64,000 nucleotides of DNA. It comes from Coprobacillus cateniformis. GTDB taxonomy: Bacteria; Bacillota_I; Bacilli_A; Erysipelotrichales; Coprobacillaceae. The notes beneath the pieces were generated by a model that was not told where the DNA came from, did no database searches, and saw nothing but the letters and a program-made list of their open reading frames with translations. How positions within the stretch are numbered: position 1 is the first letter of the stretch; each line of letters starts with the position of its first letter. Positions 51,460-59,821 of the stretch are shown here, piece after piece. The stretch is from contig NZ_WSNW01000001.1 of the NCBI RefSeq assembly GCF_009767585.1, forward strand, positions 3,432,041 to 3,496,040. Direction: 5' to 3'. Position numbers and translations under genes: made by a program.

Positions 51460-52724
51460 TATTTAAACCAGCCCTCAGGATGGATTATATGTTCTTCCTT
51501 AGGATTAAAATTTGTTAATTCCTTATTCAATTCCATACAACACTTTTTAATCTTTCCAAAACCGAATTTTCTTCTAATTTCATCAAAAACAATATCTATA
51601 CGCTTTTCTTTTTGTCTTTCATTTTCATCAACAAAAAAATTTAATTGCACTTCATCATAATCATGGCGCAATTGACTTACACAAACACTGACACTTCGAT
51701 ACGGTTTATCCAAATGTCCAGAATAACTCAAACAATTTTCATTTAGAAGAATCTCAACAGTTGTCATAATCTCACTAGAAATATTTGTGGCGAGATCAAT
51801 CTTTTTTTGTCTTGTAAAACTTTGCAAATGACTATCACGCATATGAATAGAAATAATAGATCCCTTTAAATTTTGATCCTTTAAACGAGATGAAACTGAT
51901 TCTACTAAAGTTCTAAAAACACCTTTTGCCTCTTCATAAGTAGAAATATCATGAATTGTAGTGATTCCATTTCCAACTGATTTTGGTTCACGTTCATAAG
52001 AGGATAAAGCAACTTCACTAATATCCATACCTTTTGCAAAATACCAAATCATTTCACCATTCTTACCTAAAAATGATTTTAAATAATCCTTACGTTGATG
52101 TGCAATATCACCAATAGTATAAATACCTTTTTCATTTAATTTAGCAGTTGTTGCTTTCCCAACATAAAACAAATCTCTAACTTGCAAAGGAAAAACAACA
52201 TCTCTAAAATTCTTTTTAGAAATGACTGTCAATCCTTTTTCTTTATTCAAATCACTACCAAGCTTTGCAAACACCTTATTAAAGCTGACACCCATAGAAA
52301 CAGTAATTCCTATTTCACGATATATTCTTTCTTGTATTTCTCTTGCAATCACTATAGGATCTCCACCAAATAACATTTGTGAAGATGTCAAATCAATCCA
52401 TGCTTCATCTAATCCAAAACTTTCCACTTGATCAGTATACTCTCGATAAATGTTTTTAACTTCTTCAGTATAATATAAATAATCATCATAATGTGGTGAA
52501 ATCACTAATAAATCTGGACATTTTTGATAAGCATCATGTAATGATTCACCAGTTTTAATATGATATTTTTTTGCAAGATCATTTTTAGCTAAGACAATCC
52601 CATGTCGAGATTTCTCATTTCCGCCTACAACCATAGGCACTTTTCGTAATTCTGGAAACATCATTTCCTCAATTTGTGCATAACAGTGATTAATATCACT
52701 ATGTATAATGACTCTTTCCCACAT
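51459..52724 (-). CDS. dinB: Y-family DNA polymerase (DinB/UmuC-like)
   Basis: Translesion polymerase of about 421 residues. Active-site motifs: HSDINHCYAQIEEM (first metal Asp) and VESFGLDEAWIDLT (catalytic Asp-Glu). A thumb HhH region begins RDLFYVGKATTAKLNEKGIY, and QLNFF near residue 370 resembles a sliding-clamp motif. The start at ATG 52724 lies ten bases after GGAGG. It is divergent from an S24 repressor, with a palindrome over its promoter, so damage-inducible expression is likely. Confidence 0.92.
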   Translation of the reverse strand: MWERVIIHSDINHCYAQIEEMMFPELRKVPMVVGGNEKSRHGIVLAKNDLAKKYHIKTGESLHDAYQKCPDLLVISPHYDDYLYYTEEVKNIYREYTDQVESFGLDEAWIDLTSSQMLFGGDPIVIAREIQERIYREIGITVSMGVSFNKVFAKLGSDLNKEKGLTVISKKNFRDVVFPLQVRDLFYVGKATTAKLNEKGIYTIGDIAHQRKDYLKSFLGKNGEMIWYFAKGMDISEVALSSYEREPKSVGNGITTIHDISTYEEAKGVFRTLVESVSSRLKDQNLKGSIISIHMRDSHLQSFTRQKKIDLATNISSEIMTTVEILLNENCLSYSGHLDKPYRSVSVCVSQLRHDYDEVQLNFFVDENERQKEKRIDIVFDEIRRKFGFGKIKKCCMELNKELTNFNPKEEHIIHPEGWFK

Positions 52725-52744
52725 TCTTATCACTCCTCCCCTAT

Positions 52745-52773
52745 ATTATAATCAACTTTGTTGCATAATTCAA
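52745..52773 (-). promoter_or_regulatory. Promoter of polymerase operon
   Basis: TTGAAT (52773-52768), 17 bases, TATAAT (52750-52745) on the minus strand. The -35 lies in the centre of the palindrome at 52760-52787. Confidence 0.8.
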
Positions 52774-52787
52774 TATATTTATGCAAC
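52760..52787. promoter_or_regulatory. Palindromic operator candidate
   Basis: GTTGCATAA (52760-52768), ten bases, TTATGCAAC (52779-52787): a perfect 9-bp dyad covering the -35 of the polymerase promoter. It is the obvious binding site for the divergent repressor. Confidence 0.72.
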
Positions 52788-52861
52788 TATTTAAGTTTTA
52801 ATCGAGAATACACTTTATTTTATACCGAAATTATTATATAATATGCACAAGGAGGGATTGC

Positions 52862-53458
52862 ATGGAATTAAAAGATATTATCAAAGATTACAAGTATCGT
52901 CATCAATTGACAAATGATGAAATCGCTGCTCAATTAGGTGTTACAAAATCAACAGTAAGCCGTTGGATATCTGGAGATGTCAAGCGAATTCAAGAAGAAA
53001 CTTTATCCCGTTTAAATGCTCTTCTTGGTTATAATATTGATCCAATTATTAAAGGAAAATCTGTCCATCTTAAAAGACCTATTCTAGGTTATGCAAAGGC
53101 TGGATATGACATGTATGCACAGGAAAATTATATGGGTGATGAAGAGGTCACTGAAGAAGATTTTTATAAAGGCGACTATTTTTTACAAATTCAAGGTGAT
53201 TCTATGATTGGTTCTGGTATCATGGATGGTGATTTGGCTCTAATCAAACAATGCTCAACTGTTTCTTCTGGTGAAATCGCTGTTGTTATGATTGGAGATG
53301 ATGAAGTGACTGTAAAAAAGGTTATTAAAAAACCAGATATGCTTGTTTTAGAAGCAACTAATCCGCTTACTGAAAACAGATATTTTTCACAACAAGAAAT
53401 CCAGCAATTACCAATTCGTATTATCGGTAAAGTTATTTATACAAAAACATATTTTTAA
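52862..53458 (+). CDS. LexA-like repressor: Cro/C1 helix-turn-helix with S24 peptidase
   Basis: A 198-residue repressor. Residues 1-60 form a Cro/C1 helix-turn-helix (LTNDEIAAQLGVTKSTVSRW); the rest is an S24 domain. The self-cleavage site is A-G in YAKAGYDMY, the catalytic Ser in IQGDSMIGSGIMDGD, and the Lys in DEVTVKKVI, so RecA-stimulated autocleavage is expected. It is not LexA itself, whose N-domain is a winged helix. It is divergent from the polymerase pair. GGAGGG precedes the ATG, with TATAAT at 52837-52842. Confidence 0.92.
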   Translation: MELKDIIKDYKYRHQLTNDEIAAQLGVTKSTVSRWISGDVKRIQEETLSRLNALLGYNIDPIIKGKSVHLKRPILGYAKAGYDMYAQENYMGDEEVTEEDFYKGDYFLQIQGDSMIGSGIMDGDLALIKQCSTVSSGEIAVVMIGDDEVTVKKVIKKPDMLVLEATNPLTENRYFSQQEIQQLPIRIIGKVIYTKTYF

Positions 53459-53461
53459 ACT

Positions 53462-53516
53462 ATACCCTATAGAATGGATATCAAATAAAAAGAGATATTA
53501 TCTATAGGGTATTTTT
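53462..53516 (+). terminator. Terminator after repressor gene
   Basis: ATACCCTATAG (53462-53472) and CTATAGGGTAT (53502-53512), an 11-bp stem with a long loop, then five T. Confidence 0.8.
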
Positions 53517-53541
53517 GTATACTTAAAAAAGAATATATTTA

Positions 53542-53628
53542 ACAAGAAATTATTTTACAGACGAAGAAATGAAAGAACTTAGTAAAAATCAGTACATTGA
53601 GAAAACAACAAAATGTTTGTTTTCCTAA
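53542..53628 (+). mobile_element. Relic of an IS3-type transposase orfA
   Basis: Twenty-eight codons reading RNYFTDEEMKELSKNQYIEK then a stop. The segment Y-F-T-D-E-E-M-x-x-L-S-x-N-x-Y is the N-terminal signature I know from IS3-type orfA proteins. Nothing of the rest, nor inverted repeats, survives. The bases that follow to about 53750 hold only scattered short frames (for example FGNRKRVYLTVN) and look like further decay. Confidence 0.5.
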
Positions 53629-53750
53629 AGAATTTTTGTGAATATGATCAAGAAAATTTTACTTACTGATATTATATATCTTACATTTGGAAATAGGAAA
53701 AGAGTTTATTTAACAGTCAACACATGTAAAACCAAAGATTATTTATACAT

Positions 53751-53783
53751 AGAAAAAAGTCATGAATTTTCACTCATAACTTT
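53751..53783 (-). terminator. Terminator after second NUDIX gene
   Basis: On the minus strand AAAGTTATGA, loop GTGAAAAT, TCATGACTTT (one mismatch), then TTTC. Confidence 0.7.
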
Positions 53784-53810
53784 ATATAATGCTTTTTATT
53801 TCTTTGACTT

Positions 53811-54437
53811 TTAATCAAAATACGTTTGCCAACAATGACTTTGAGATGCTTGAAAACATAGCTTAATCTGTTCATGATTATTTTTAGCAGTTTCAAGTTC
53901 TGGCAAATGATGATATGGGAAATAACAACTATCTATTGTCTCAATATTTTTTTCAAAATGTCCTCCAATGACTTCACACATAACAAATACTTTAATAACC
54001 TTATAAATATATCGAGGAAAATTATGCTTATCACGATCCATAACAGCAATGATTTTTGTAGCCAATACATCTAATCCTGCTTCTTCTTTAACCTCTTTTT
54101 CAGTATTCTCTTTAATAGATGTATTAATATCTACCCACCCACCTGGCAAAGACCATAAACCACCTTTCTCTTGAACCAGAAGAATCTCCCCTTTTTTATT
54201 AAAAATAGCAGCACGTGTATCTAATTTTGGAGTTTGATAGCCAATGTCATGGCAAAAAACTTTTTGAATCTGTTGAATTGGAAATTCAGTATATATAGAT
54301 AATAAATGTGCTGAAATATCTCTTACTTTTTGATATCGTTCTTTATCAAATTCATCTTTTCCATAATATAGTCCTGCTTGCGCTATACTTTGTAGCTCAA
54401 TAATATCATCTAATATCATTTTATCATCATCTTTCAT
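53811..54437 (-). CDS. NUDIX hydrolase with N-terminal helical domain
   Basis: A 208-residue protein of the type with a helical Nudix_N domain (about 1-65), often ADP-ribose pyrophosphatase-like. The Nudix box is altered: after GGWVDIN the usual Glu is Thr, and R-E is K-E (EKEVKEEAGL); the two metal-binding E-E are kept. Activity is probably retained since the essential Glu pair remains, but this is uncertain. The start at ATG 54437 follows GGAGG by seven bases; the longer frame has no site. Confidence 0.85.
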   Translation of the reverse strand: MKDDDKMILDDIIELQSIAQAGLYYGKDEFDKERYQKVRDISAHLLSIYTEFPIQQIQKVFCHDIGYQTPKLDTRAAIFNKKGEILLVQEKGGLWSLPGGWVDINTSIKENTEKEVKEEAGLDVLATKIIAVMDRDKHNFPRYIYKVIKVFVMCEVIGGHFEKNIETIDSCYFPYHHLPELETAKNNHEQIKLCFQASQSHCWQTYFD

Positions 54438-54520
54438 AAACAACCTCCACTTAATAATTATAACGTACTTCAATAATTACTTCTTAACAAATCATTAAGA
54501 TTCACTAGTTTTTTTATTTA

Positions 54521-55435
54521 TTAGCCCCATTGAAATAATAATGTCATTATTGGTAATGTAATTAATGAGAAAAGAGTTGAAATAAAAACCATTCTAGATG
54601 CAAATTCAGCATTTTGATTATACTTTTGTGCTAACATCGCCGTTGTACTAGCAGCTGGCATAGCAGATAGCAAAATACAAACGTTTGATGATAATATATC
54701 TAAATGCAATAACCTTAAAATAATCATAATCATAACCGGAATAAGAATCAAGCGATAAAAACTATATAAACATATCTCTTTATCAAAAAGTTGTTGACGA
54801 TCAACATCAGAAAGAATTCCTCCAATAACAAACATACTCATAGCTGTACTACAGCTTCCAATACTTGAAAGAGTTATCTGCAATGGCATAGGCATTTCTA
54901 AACCAAAATATTTCATAATCATAACACCAACTCCAAAATAAATAGCAATAATACAGGGATGTGTCATAACTTGCTTCCATAAATTTTTACGATCAACAGT
55001 CGTAAATAAAGAAAGGCCAGAAGACCACATAAAAATTCTTTGTGGAATTAAGAATACCGATGCATACAGTAAGCCAATATCTCCAAACACACCTTGAGCT
55101 ATAGGCATCCCCATAAATCCAGCATTTGAAACCATTGTTCCATATTGCAAACAAATCTTCTTATCCTGGCTATAACGATTGTAGAGAATTTTATTTAAAA
55201 ACCCATAAAAGAACTGAATACAAATAGAAATGAATAAAACTGAAATCGTTGATTGAATGACTTTATCTGTTAAATCAATTTGAAAAGACATAACTATTGA
55301 ACAAGGTAACATAACCATTAAAACAATATTTGTCATTTGTGTTCTTGTCTCTTTACTCAAAAAATTCTTCTTTGCGAGGATATAACCTACTGCTAACAAT
55401 AAAAAAATTTGGATTTGTAAATTGACAATTTCCAT
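54521..55435 (-). CDS. AEC-family transporter
   Basis: A 304-residue membrane protein with ten helices of the auxin-efflux-carrier/AEC family. Signatures: VGYILAKKNFLSKETRTQMT, MVMLPCSIVMSF, VSNAGFMGMPIAQGVFG and LSAMPAASTTAMLAQKY. Members export malate, malonate or other organic anions in bacteria; substrate unknown. The start is placed at ATG 55435 (AGAGGGGG upstream), two bases after the GNAT stop, so the two are coupled. Confidence 0.9.
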   Translation of the reverse strand: MEIVNLQIQIFLLLAVGYILAKKNFLSKETRTQMTNIVLMVMLPCSIVMSFQIDLTDKVIQSTISVLFISICIQFFYGFLNKILYNRYSQDKKICLQYGTMVSNAGFMGMPIAQGVFGDIGLLYASVFLIPQRIFMWSSGLSLFTTVDRKNLWKQVMTHPCIIAIYFGVGVMIMKYFGLEMPMPLQITLSSIGSCSTAMSMFVIGGILSDVDRQQLFDKEICLYSFYRLILIPVMIMIILRLLHLDILSSNVCILLSAMPAASTTAMLAQKYNQNAEFASRMVFISTLFSLITLPIMTLLFQWG

Positions 55436-55437
55436 TG

Positions 55438-55890
55438 TTATTCCCCCTCTAATTGACACCCCATACAAACAATATCTGTTTTCTCATAAAAACCATTTTT
55501 TTGATAGAAAACATCACTTAAAAAACCTCTTATCGTATTCAAGGATATATGCGTAATATTCTTTTGTAAACATTGCTGTTTAGTATAATCTAATAAACGA
55601 CTACCCAAATTTTGTCCTTGATATCCCTGAGCAATACATACTTCTTCAATAATTAACTCATAATCATCTAAATATGGTAGAACACGTCCCAATAACATAC
55701 CTATTAATAATTCATTATCATATATAACATACCCTATTGATGAATGTGTACTCATAATCTCTGACAATCTTTCAAAAGACTGCTGATAGGTCCAATTCTC
55801 ATTCCACGGTGCTTGCTGAAAAGCCACTTGAAAAAGTTTTGCAGCCTTATCTAAATCTTTTTTATCCATATTTTTAAAACATAATTTCAT
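55438..55890 (-). CDS. GNAT-family N-acetyltransferase
   Basis: A 150-residue GNAT protein: VCIAQGYQGQNLGSRLLDYT is the acetyl-CoA loop (Q-x-x-G-x-G with N at one place), followed by LSDVFYQKNGFYEKTDIVCM. Substrate unknown. It directly precedes and is coupled to the AEC transporter gene. Confidence 0.83.
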   Translation of the reverse strand: MKLCFKNMDKKDLDKAAKLFQVAFQQAPWNENWTYQQSFERLSEIMSTHSSIGYVIYDNELLIGMLLGRVLPYLDDYELIIEEVCIAQGYQGQNLGSRLLDYTKQQCLQKNITHISLNTIRGFLSDVFYQKNGFYEKTDIVCMGCQLEGE

Positions 55891-55959
55891 AACATAACCT
55901 CACTTTTTATTCTTATTATAATGAAATAATGAAAAAAGTATATAAAAAAGTAGCGAATG

Positions 55960-56436
55960 CTACTTTGCTAATTTTGATTTTTCATAATTATAAGGAATGC
56001 TTGTTCCAACAACAACATCTTCAATCTTATCAATAATAAGCCAATCATCCATATTTCCCTGATGATCAAACGCTAAGGGGGCAATTGCTTCAACATGTGC
56101 AAAGCTTACTAAGCATAGACATTTTTTATGCCATCTCTTTTTTTGTTTTTCAGACAAATTCAATTGACTCTGATTATCTGCTAAAATAGTGTCAATCTCT
56201 TCATCAGAAAGTTTTACATAATTTTGAACCTTTGTAACGATTGCTTTTGCTGTAATAAGAGCTGTTCCCTTTTGCATAAAATATAACGTTTCATTTTCAA
56301 AAACACGACTATGGGGAATTTTACGTCCAGCAGCTCCACGAATGACCATAGTTTTTGTTCCATTTAAAATTTTATCTAAGACCTTTTCGCCTTCTTTCCC
56401 TACATTATCACAATAAACCAAATGAACCATTTTCAT
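55960..56436 (-). CDS. Small PUA/ASCH-like protein
   Basis: A 158-residue soluble protein beginning MKMVHLVYCDNVGKEGEKVL with a basic motif TMVIRGAAGRKIPHSRV and a compact beta-rich fold (ETLYFMQKGTALITAKAIV). The pattern resembles the ASCH/PUA superfamily that binds RNA or modified nucleotides, but this is a tentative match. The 5' end overlaps the AraC gene by 29 bases, suggesting coupled translation with that regulator. Confidence 0.6.
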   Translation of the reverse strand: MKMVHLVYCDNVGKEGEKVLDKILNGTKTMVIRGAAGRKIPHSRVFENETLYFMQKGTALITAKAIVTKVQNYVKLSDEEIDTILADNQSQLNLSEKQKKRWHKKCLCLVSFAHVEAIAPLAFDHQGNMDDWLIIDKIEDVVVGTSIPYNYEKSKLAK

Positions 56437-57292
56437 TTTCCTCCTCAATAATAGGTATCCATATTTCACTTAAATAATTATCACTAAAACCATTACCCTG
56501 ACTATGCCATTCCATTTCTGGATAACCAGCATGTTGAAATGGATACTCAGCAAACCATTCTTGTTCCAGATATCTCCATCCATCTTGAATAGCTTGTGGC
56601 ATTCTTCCACAACATTCAAAAACCGCCCATGTTGCATGTGGAAGCGTATATGTCTCATAATGATCATTCTGACAAGAAGAAATAACCCCAAGCATATATT
56701 TTATCTTTGTCTTATCTTGATGATTACAAAACAAACCAAAACATCCTTTGCGACTAGACTCATCCATTTCTACCAGTTGAGCAAATGTTCCATCCTGAAA
56801 ACATTGACTCCAAAAAGCTGGAATGAGTTGTTCGTTATTCAAATCTTCCTTTACCAATTCAATGCTTTTTCCAATAATTCGCATCTTCTCTTTACGTTCA
56901 AGAAACCAAGGATAAGATTTCTTCAAATTCAATTTCATCTTAGGATACGTTTTTAACATAACTTCATTCTTTCTTGCAATCGATGGTGAAACACCATGAA
57001 ATGTCTGAAAAGCTTTTGTAAAGGATGTTGGTGATTCATATCCATATTTGTAACTGATTTCGATCACTTTCAAATCTGTGCTCTTTAAATCATATCCAGC
57101 TAATGTCATTTTACGATTTCGGATATATTCAGAAAAACCAAGACCGCATTGGTAACTAAACATTTTCTGAAACAAATCATAAGAACAATCCATAATGCTT
57201 TCTATATCTTTTACACTAATATCTTCATGGTACTGTTGAAGACATATCTCAATATACTCAATAACTTCGTGAAAGCGATCATTCCACTTCAT
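56408..57292 (-). CDS. AraC-family regulator with GyrI-like effector domain
   Basis: A 294-residue transcription factor. The N-terminal AraC DNA-binding domain (about 1-105) has two helix-turn-helices: DISVKDIESIMDCSYDLFQK and LKVIEISYKYGYESPTSFTK, ending FHGVSPS. The C-terminal part (about 130-290) is GyrI-like, with YTLPHATWAVFECCG and NYLSEIWIPI. Layout as in Rob/RobA-type drug- or metabolite-sensing regulators. The ligand is unknown. It overlaps the PUA/ASCH-like gene, its likely target or partner. Confidence 0.9.
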   Translation of the reverse strand: MKWNDRFHEVIEYIEICLQQYHEDISVKDIESIMDCSYDLFQKMFSYQCGLGFSEYIRNRKMTLAGYDLKSTDLKVIEISYKYGYESPTSFTKAFQTFHGVSPSIARKNEVMLKTYPKMKLNLKKSYPWFLERKEKMRIIGKSIELVKEDLNNEQLIPAFWSQCFQDGTFAQLVEMDESSRKGCFGLFCNHQDKTKIKYMLGVISSCQNDHYETYTLPHATWAVFECCGRMPQAIQDGWRYLEQEWFAEYPFQHAGYPEMEWHSQGNGFSDNYLSEIWIPIIEEENENGSFGLL

Positions 57293-57365
57293 TTTTATCA
57301 CCATTTATCATTTTATCATAAATTCCTTTCTATCTCCTCTTATTTTCTGCCCTAAAAAAAGAGAA

Positions 57366-57863
57366 CTATTTATTCATTCTCTCAAACTCAAGTAACATAT
57401 CATTCCAAATCGCCCCACCATGCTGTGAAGTCGACACCCCTTGATGAACAAAGCCAAATGATTGATAGTATCCAATTAAATGGTCTTTACAAGTTAAAAC
57501 AACACCTTTTTGTCCCCTATCTTGTGCCAAATCAATCAATGCATTCAATAATTTACGAGCCACTCCCTGTTGCCTATATTCAGGCAGCACATCTAATCCA
57601 AAAACAGTTTGATAGGCACCTCGAGAAATATGTAATGAAGCATCATAATAAAGTTCATCTGGCAAATAAGGTTGAGAAGTTGCACACCCATTAATAAATC
57701 CAACCACAACTCCATGATCTTCAGCCACTAAAAAACAATCTCCAAATGATTCAAAACGTTCATGAAATTGCTTTTCAGTTGCTGCTTCAGCAATAGGAAA
57801 ACAAATTTTTTCAATTGCTATAATCTTTGATAAATCTTCCAACTGTGCTAATCTCACTTTCAT
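57366..57863 (-). CDS. GNAT-family N-acetyltransferase
   Basis: A 165-residue GNAT protein. The acetyl-CoA loop is GLDVLPEYRQQGVARKLLNA (R-Q-Q-G-V-A), followed by GVVLTCKDHLIGYYQSFGF. The ending HGGAIWNDMLLEF resembles the arylalkylamine/RimI-like group. It lies 37 bases before the EAL gene's stop in the same direction, with a possible weak terminator (57887-57922) between. Confidence 0.87.
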   Translation of the reverse strand: MKVRLAQLEDLSKIIAIEKICFPIAEAATEKQFHERFESFGDCFLVAEDHGVVVGFINGCATSQPYLPDELYYDASLHISRGAYQTVFGLDVLPEYRQQGVARKLLNALIDLAQDRGQKGVVLTCKDHLIGYYQSFGFVHQGVSTSQHGGAIWNDMLLEFERMNK

Positions 57864-57900
57864 AAAACACTCCTCCTATGTACATAAAGAGAGAAAGATA

Positions 57901-59700
57901 TTATCCATGAATCTCTCTCTCATGATTTAAAAATTGTTCAGCAAACTGCTGAGCTAATATTGGTTTAGAAATGTAATATCCTTGTCCTAAAGGACAGTTT
58001 AATTTTCTCAATAAGTCAATATCATCTTCAGTTTCCACACCCTCACAAATAACTTTCATATCTAACGTCTTAGCTATATCAACAATTAAGCCAATAATCA
58101 TTTCTCTTTTTTGACTACGCTCTACCAAAAAGAACTTATCAATCTTTAAAACATCAACTGATATTGAATCTAACAAGTTAAGGGATGAATAACCTGACCC
58201 AAAATCATCCATTGCTATTGTAAAGCCTTCTTCCCTTAATTTCAACAAAATTGCTCGACTTCCGTTTGATAAATCGTGAAATGCACTTTCAGTTATCTCA
58301 ATTTCAATATTTCCAATAGGAGTTTTATATTTTTCCAATACATCATGTAAACGTTGATAAAATTGCTTATGATGAATTGTCACTCTTGAAAAATTAACAG
58401 AAATCGAAAAATCAGATGCAACATTATATGTTTTAATAAAACGACAGGCTTGTTCTAAAATTTCAAAATCCAACTCATATATATACCCGTCTTTTTCAAA
58501 TAGTGATATAAAATCATCCGGATATAAGAATGTGCCATTATCCATTTTCCAACGGACCAAGGCTTCTGCCCCTATAATTTTTAATGTTGAGACTTCAAAT
58601 TGAGGTTGTAAATACATCTGAAATTGATGTTGTGCCAAAGCACGATGCATTTGCTTTAAAATAAGATTATCCTGATTCAATCTATCTAATAAATTTTGAT
58701 CATACCAAATCATGCAATTCTTACCAATAGCTTTCGCATTCTTATGAGCCAATAAAGCATAGTCTAGAATATCTTGAGCAACTTCATTTTGAGTAACCAT
58801 ATACATACCAAAACTCATTGTTAGATCATCAATAATATCCAATTCTAAATCTTCTTTCATCACAACTTTCAAATAATCCCTCAAATCTTCAGCAATGCCA
58901 TCATGATAAGAAACCAATGCATAAAAACAATCACTATTACTTCGAGCACAAATTCCATTATGATTAATAAATAATTGTAATCCTTTTGCAATGGACTGCA
59001 ACATTTTATCACCAAACGCATAACCATATATAGTATTATAAAACTTAAAATCATCTATATCAAAACAAATCAGAACATAGGAAAACTCCTTTTGATTTTC
59101 AATTTGTTTTTGTACTTCTATTTCAAAAGAAAGCAGATTATAAATACCTGTTAATTTATCAATATACATAACTTTCTGAATTTGCTTTTGTTTATGCCGA
59201 TACCAAAATAAGAAAATTCCACCTGTCATGAGTAAATAAAGAAAAAACATAACAATTGATTGTGCTAAGCTCTGATCAGATATATTTTGAGCAGTAGCAA
59301 CCATATGATCAGCTTTTTGAAAATATTCCTGGCTTAATTGATAGAGTTTTTTTGATGACTGACCATGACGAACATTTTGAATTTCTAATTTTATTTCTTG
59401 CCACATTACATTCATTTCATTAAGTTCCTGCTGATAAACTTTATCCTCTAATTTCATGAGACCATGTTCACCATGACCAGTTTGTAGTTCATCTAATAAA
59501 TTATCCAAATAGACAATTAAAGTATCATCCTTATCACACTGCAATTCTTCTTTGACAAGTTTTTGTGTAGCCCCTCTAACAATTCCACTATAATTAATGA
59601 CTTTTGCATATCCAAGATTTTGGAATAATGAAACAATTAAAATGACAATTGCCACTATCCAAATACATGTATATATACCCATAGTCTGCTTCTGTTTCAT
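57901..59700 (-). CDS. Membrane GGDEF-EAL protein, likely c-di-GMP phosphodiesterase
   Basis: A 599-residue protein. Two membrane helices (IWIVAIVILIVSLFQNLGYA; IVMFFLYLLMTGGIFLFWY) bracket an extracytoplasmic sensor of about 120 residues. A GGDEF domain follows with signature S-N-S-D-C-F, too degenerate for synthesis. The EAL domain is complete: GAEALVRW, EITESAF, MDDFGSGYSSLNLLD, LKIDKFFL and CEGVETEDD, so phosphodiesterase activity is expected. The start at ATG 59700 follows AGAGGT by seven bases. It may lower c-di-GMP in response to an external signal. Confidence 0.92.
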   Translation of the reverse strand: MKQKQTMGIYTCIWIVAIVILIVSLFQNLGYAKVINYSGIVRGATQKLVKEELQCDKDDTLIVYLDNLLDELQTGHGEHGLMKLEDKVYQQELNEMNVMWQEIKLEIQNVRHGQSSKKLYQLSQEYFQKADHMVATAQNISDQSLAQSIVMFFLYLLMTGGIFLFWYRHKQKQIQKVMYIDKLTGIYNLLSFEIEVQKQIENQKEFSYVLICFDIDDFKFYNTIYGYAFGDKMLQSIAKGLQLFINHNGICARSNSDCFYALVSYHDGIAEDLRDYLKVVMKEDLELDIIDDLTMSFGMYMVTQNEVAQDILDYALLAHKNAKAIGKNCMIWYDQNLLDRLNQDNLILKQMHRALAQHQFQMYLQPQFEVSTLKIIGAEALVRWKMDNGTFLYPDDFISLFEKDGYIYELDFEILEQACRFIKTYNVASDFSISVNFSRVTIHHKQFYQRLHDVLEKYKTPIGNIEIEITESAFHDLSNGSRAILLKLREEGFTIAMDDFGSGYSSLNLLDSISVDVLKIDKFFLVERSQKREMIIGLIVDIAKTLDMKVICEGVETEDDIDLLRKLNCPLGQGYYISKPILAQQFAEQFLNHEREIHG

Positions 59701-59782
59701 AAATTTACCTCTATACTTTTCCCTTGTTCTTTCTTTATTATACAATTTATACCAAGTAAAGTATAGTTGAATTCCATTCTTA

Positions 59783-59813
59783 CAAAAAAGAGAATCTATT
59801 TTTTTATAGATTC
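59783..59813 (-). terminator. Terminator after Hsp70 gene
   Basis: On the minus strand GAATCTAT, loop AAAAAA, ATAGATTC, then TCTTTTTT. Confidence 0.88.
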
Positions 59814-59821
59814 CCTAACCA

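Noticed and set aside
52862..53458. Annotating the S24 repressor as LexA
   Set aside because: The N-terminal domain is Cro/C1-type, not the LexA winged helix, and the candidate operator differs from LexA boxes.
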